The position numbers were made by a program, and so were the translations under genes. Shown here piece by piece: positions 63,989 to 64,000 of a stretch of DNA of 64,000 nt. The DNA lies in assembly GCF_002158995.1 (NCBI RefSeq), contig NZ_LOHF01000002.1:100092-164091 (forward strand), given 5' to 3'. The notes below the pieces were generated by a model that worked only from the letters and a program-made list of their open reading frames with translations, did not search any database and was not told the DNA's origin. Source of the stretch: Pseudomonas caspiana (GTDB lineage Bacteria; Pseudomonadota; Gammaproteobacteria; Pseudomonadales; Pseudomonadaceae). How positions within the stretch are numbered: the first letter of the stretch is position 1; each line of letters opens with the position of its first letter.

Positions 63989-64000
63989 TTTGTAGGAGCT
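63989..64000. repeat. Left end of a REP/REPIN
   Basis: TTTGTAGGAGCT at the window edge matches the left arm of the REPINs seen earlier; the rest lies outside. Confidence 0.6.

Noticed and set aside
1..64000. CRISPR array, rRNA or tRNA genes
   Set aside because: No regularly spaced direct repeats and no cloverleaf or rRNA-like sequence was recognised on either strand.

Overview
The window reads as a Pseudomonas chromosome segment (fluorescens/syringae lineage is the best guess). The basis is the zwf-pgl-eda cluster divergent from hexR, a cyoABCDE quinol oxidase operon, a CheV next to a flavohemoglobin, BdlA-like chemoreceptor architecture, and several REPIN-like hairpins built on the GTAGGAGC core typical of Pseudomonas REPs. 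Gene names come from motifs read by eye; no search was run.

Region 1 (1 to about 15 kb) is accessory DNA. It opens with a P4/C4-type antisense RNA immunity leader feeding four genes chained by ATGA overlaps, ending in a P4 alpha-like primase/helicase. A coiled-coil protein gene follows. Then comes a more AT-rich defence-like patch between two 186-bp MITE copies: a reverse transcriptase of the Abi/DRT kind, convergent with two genes that each carry an Rx4H HEPN motif. The first MITE interrupts a serine-resolvase remnant. Further right are two small overlapping-type genes of unknown role, a lone CheY-like receiver, a DUF6555-like gene, an XRE repressor-like gene, an AT-rich stretch with repeated GTAACA and GGTTGAC motifs (possible origin), and a PIN-like (DUF4935-type) protein.

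Region 2 (15-31 kb) is mostly ordinary chromosome: a lipoprotein, a GST, an SDR divergent from its LysR neighbour, a BdlA-like soluble chemoreceptor, a manganese catalase, a YitT-type membrane protein, a tandem pair of PheC-like periplasmic proteins separated by a REPIN, a protein with a possible zinc-binding N-terminus, ilvE, a second LysR gene, a VOC protein and a GT-C-like membrane protein.

Region 3 (31-42 kb) holds cyoABCDE, dsbB and hmp on the minus strand, then cheV-GNAT and several small genes. A terminator-like palindrome is duplicated between hmp and dsbB.

Region 4 (42-49 kb) is a minus-strand chaperone-usher fimbrial locus: two pilins, two chaperones, one usher and a two-domain tip protein.

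Region 5 (49-58 kb) is an RND membrane-fusion protein and permease followed by an OmpR/sensor-kinase pair, then a periplasmic-sensing diguanylate cyclase and a PA2169-type helical bundle protein.

Region 6 (58-64 kb) holds a class V aminotransferase and the Entner-Doudoroff/pentose-phosphate entry operon zwf-pgl-eda, divergent from its regulator hexR with a candidate operator between them.
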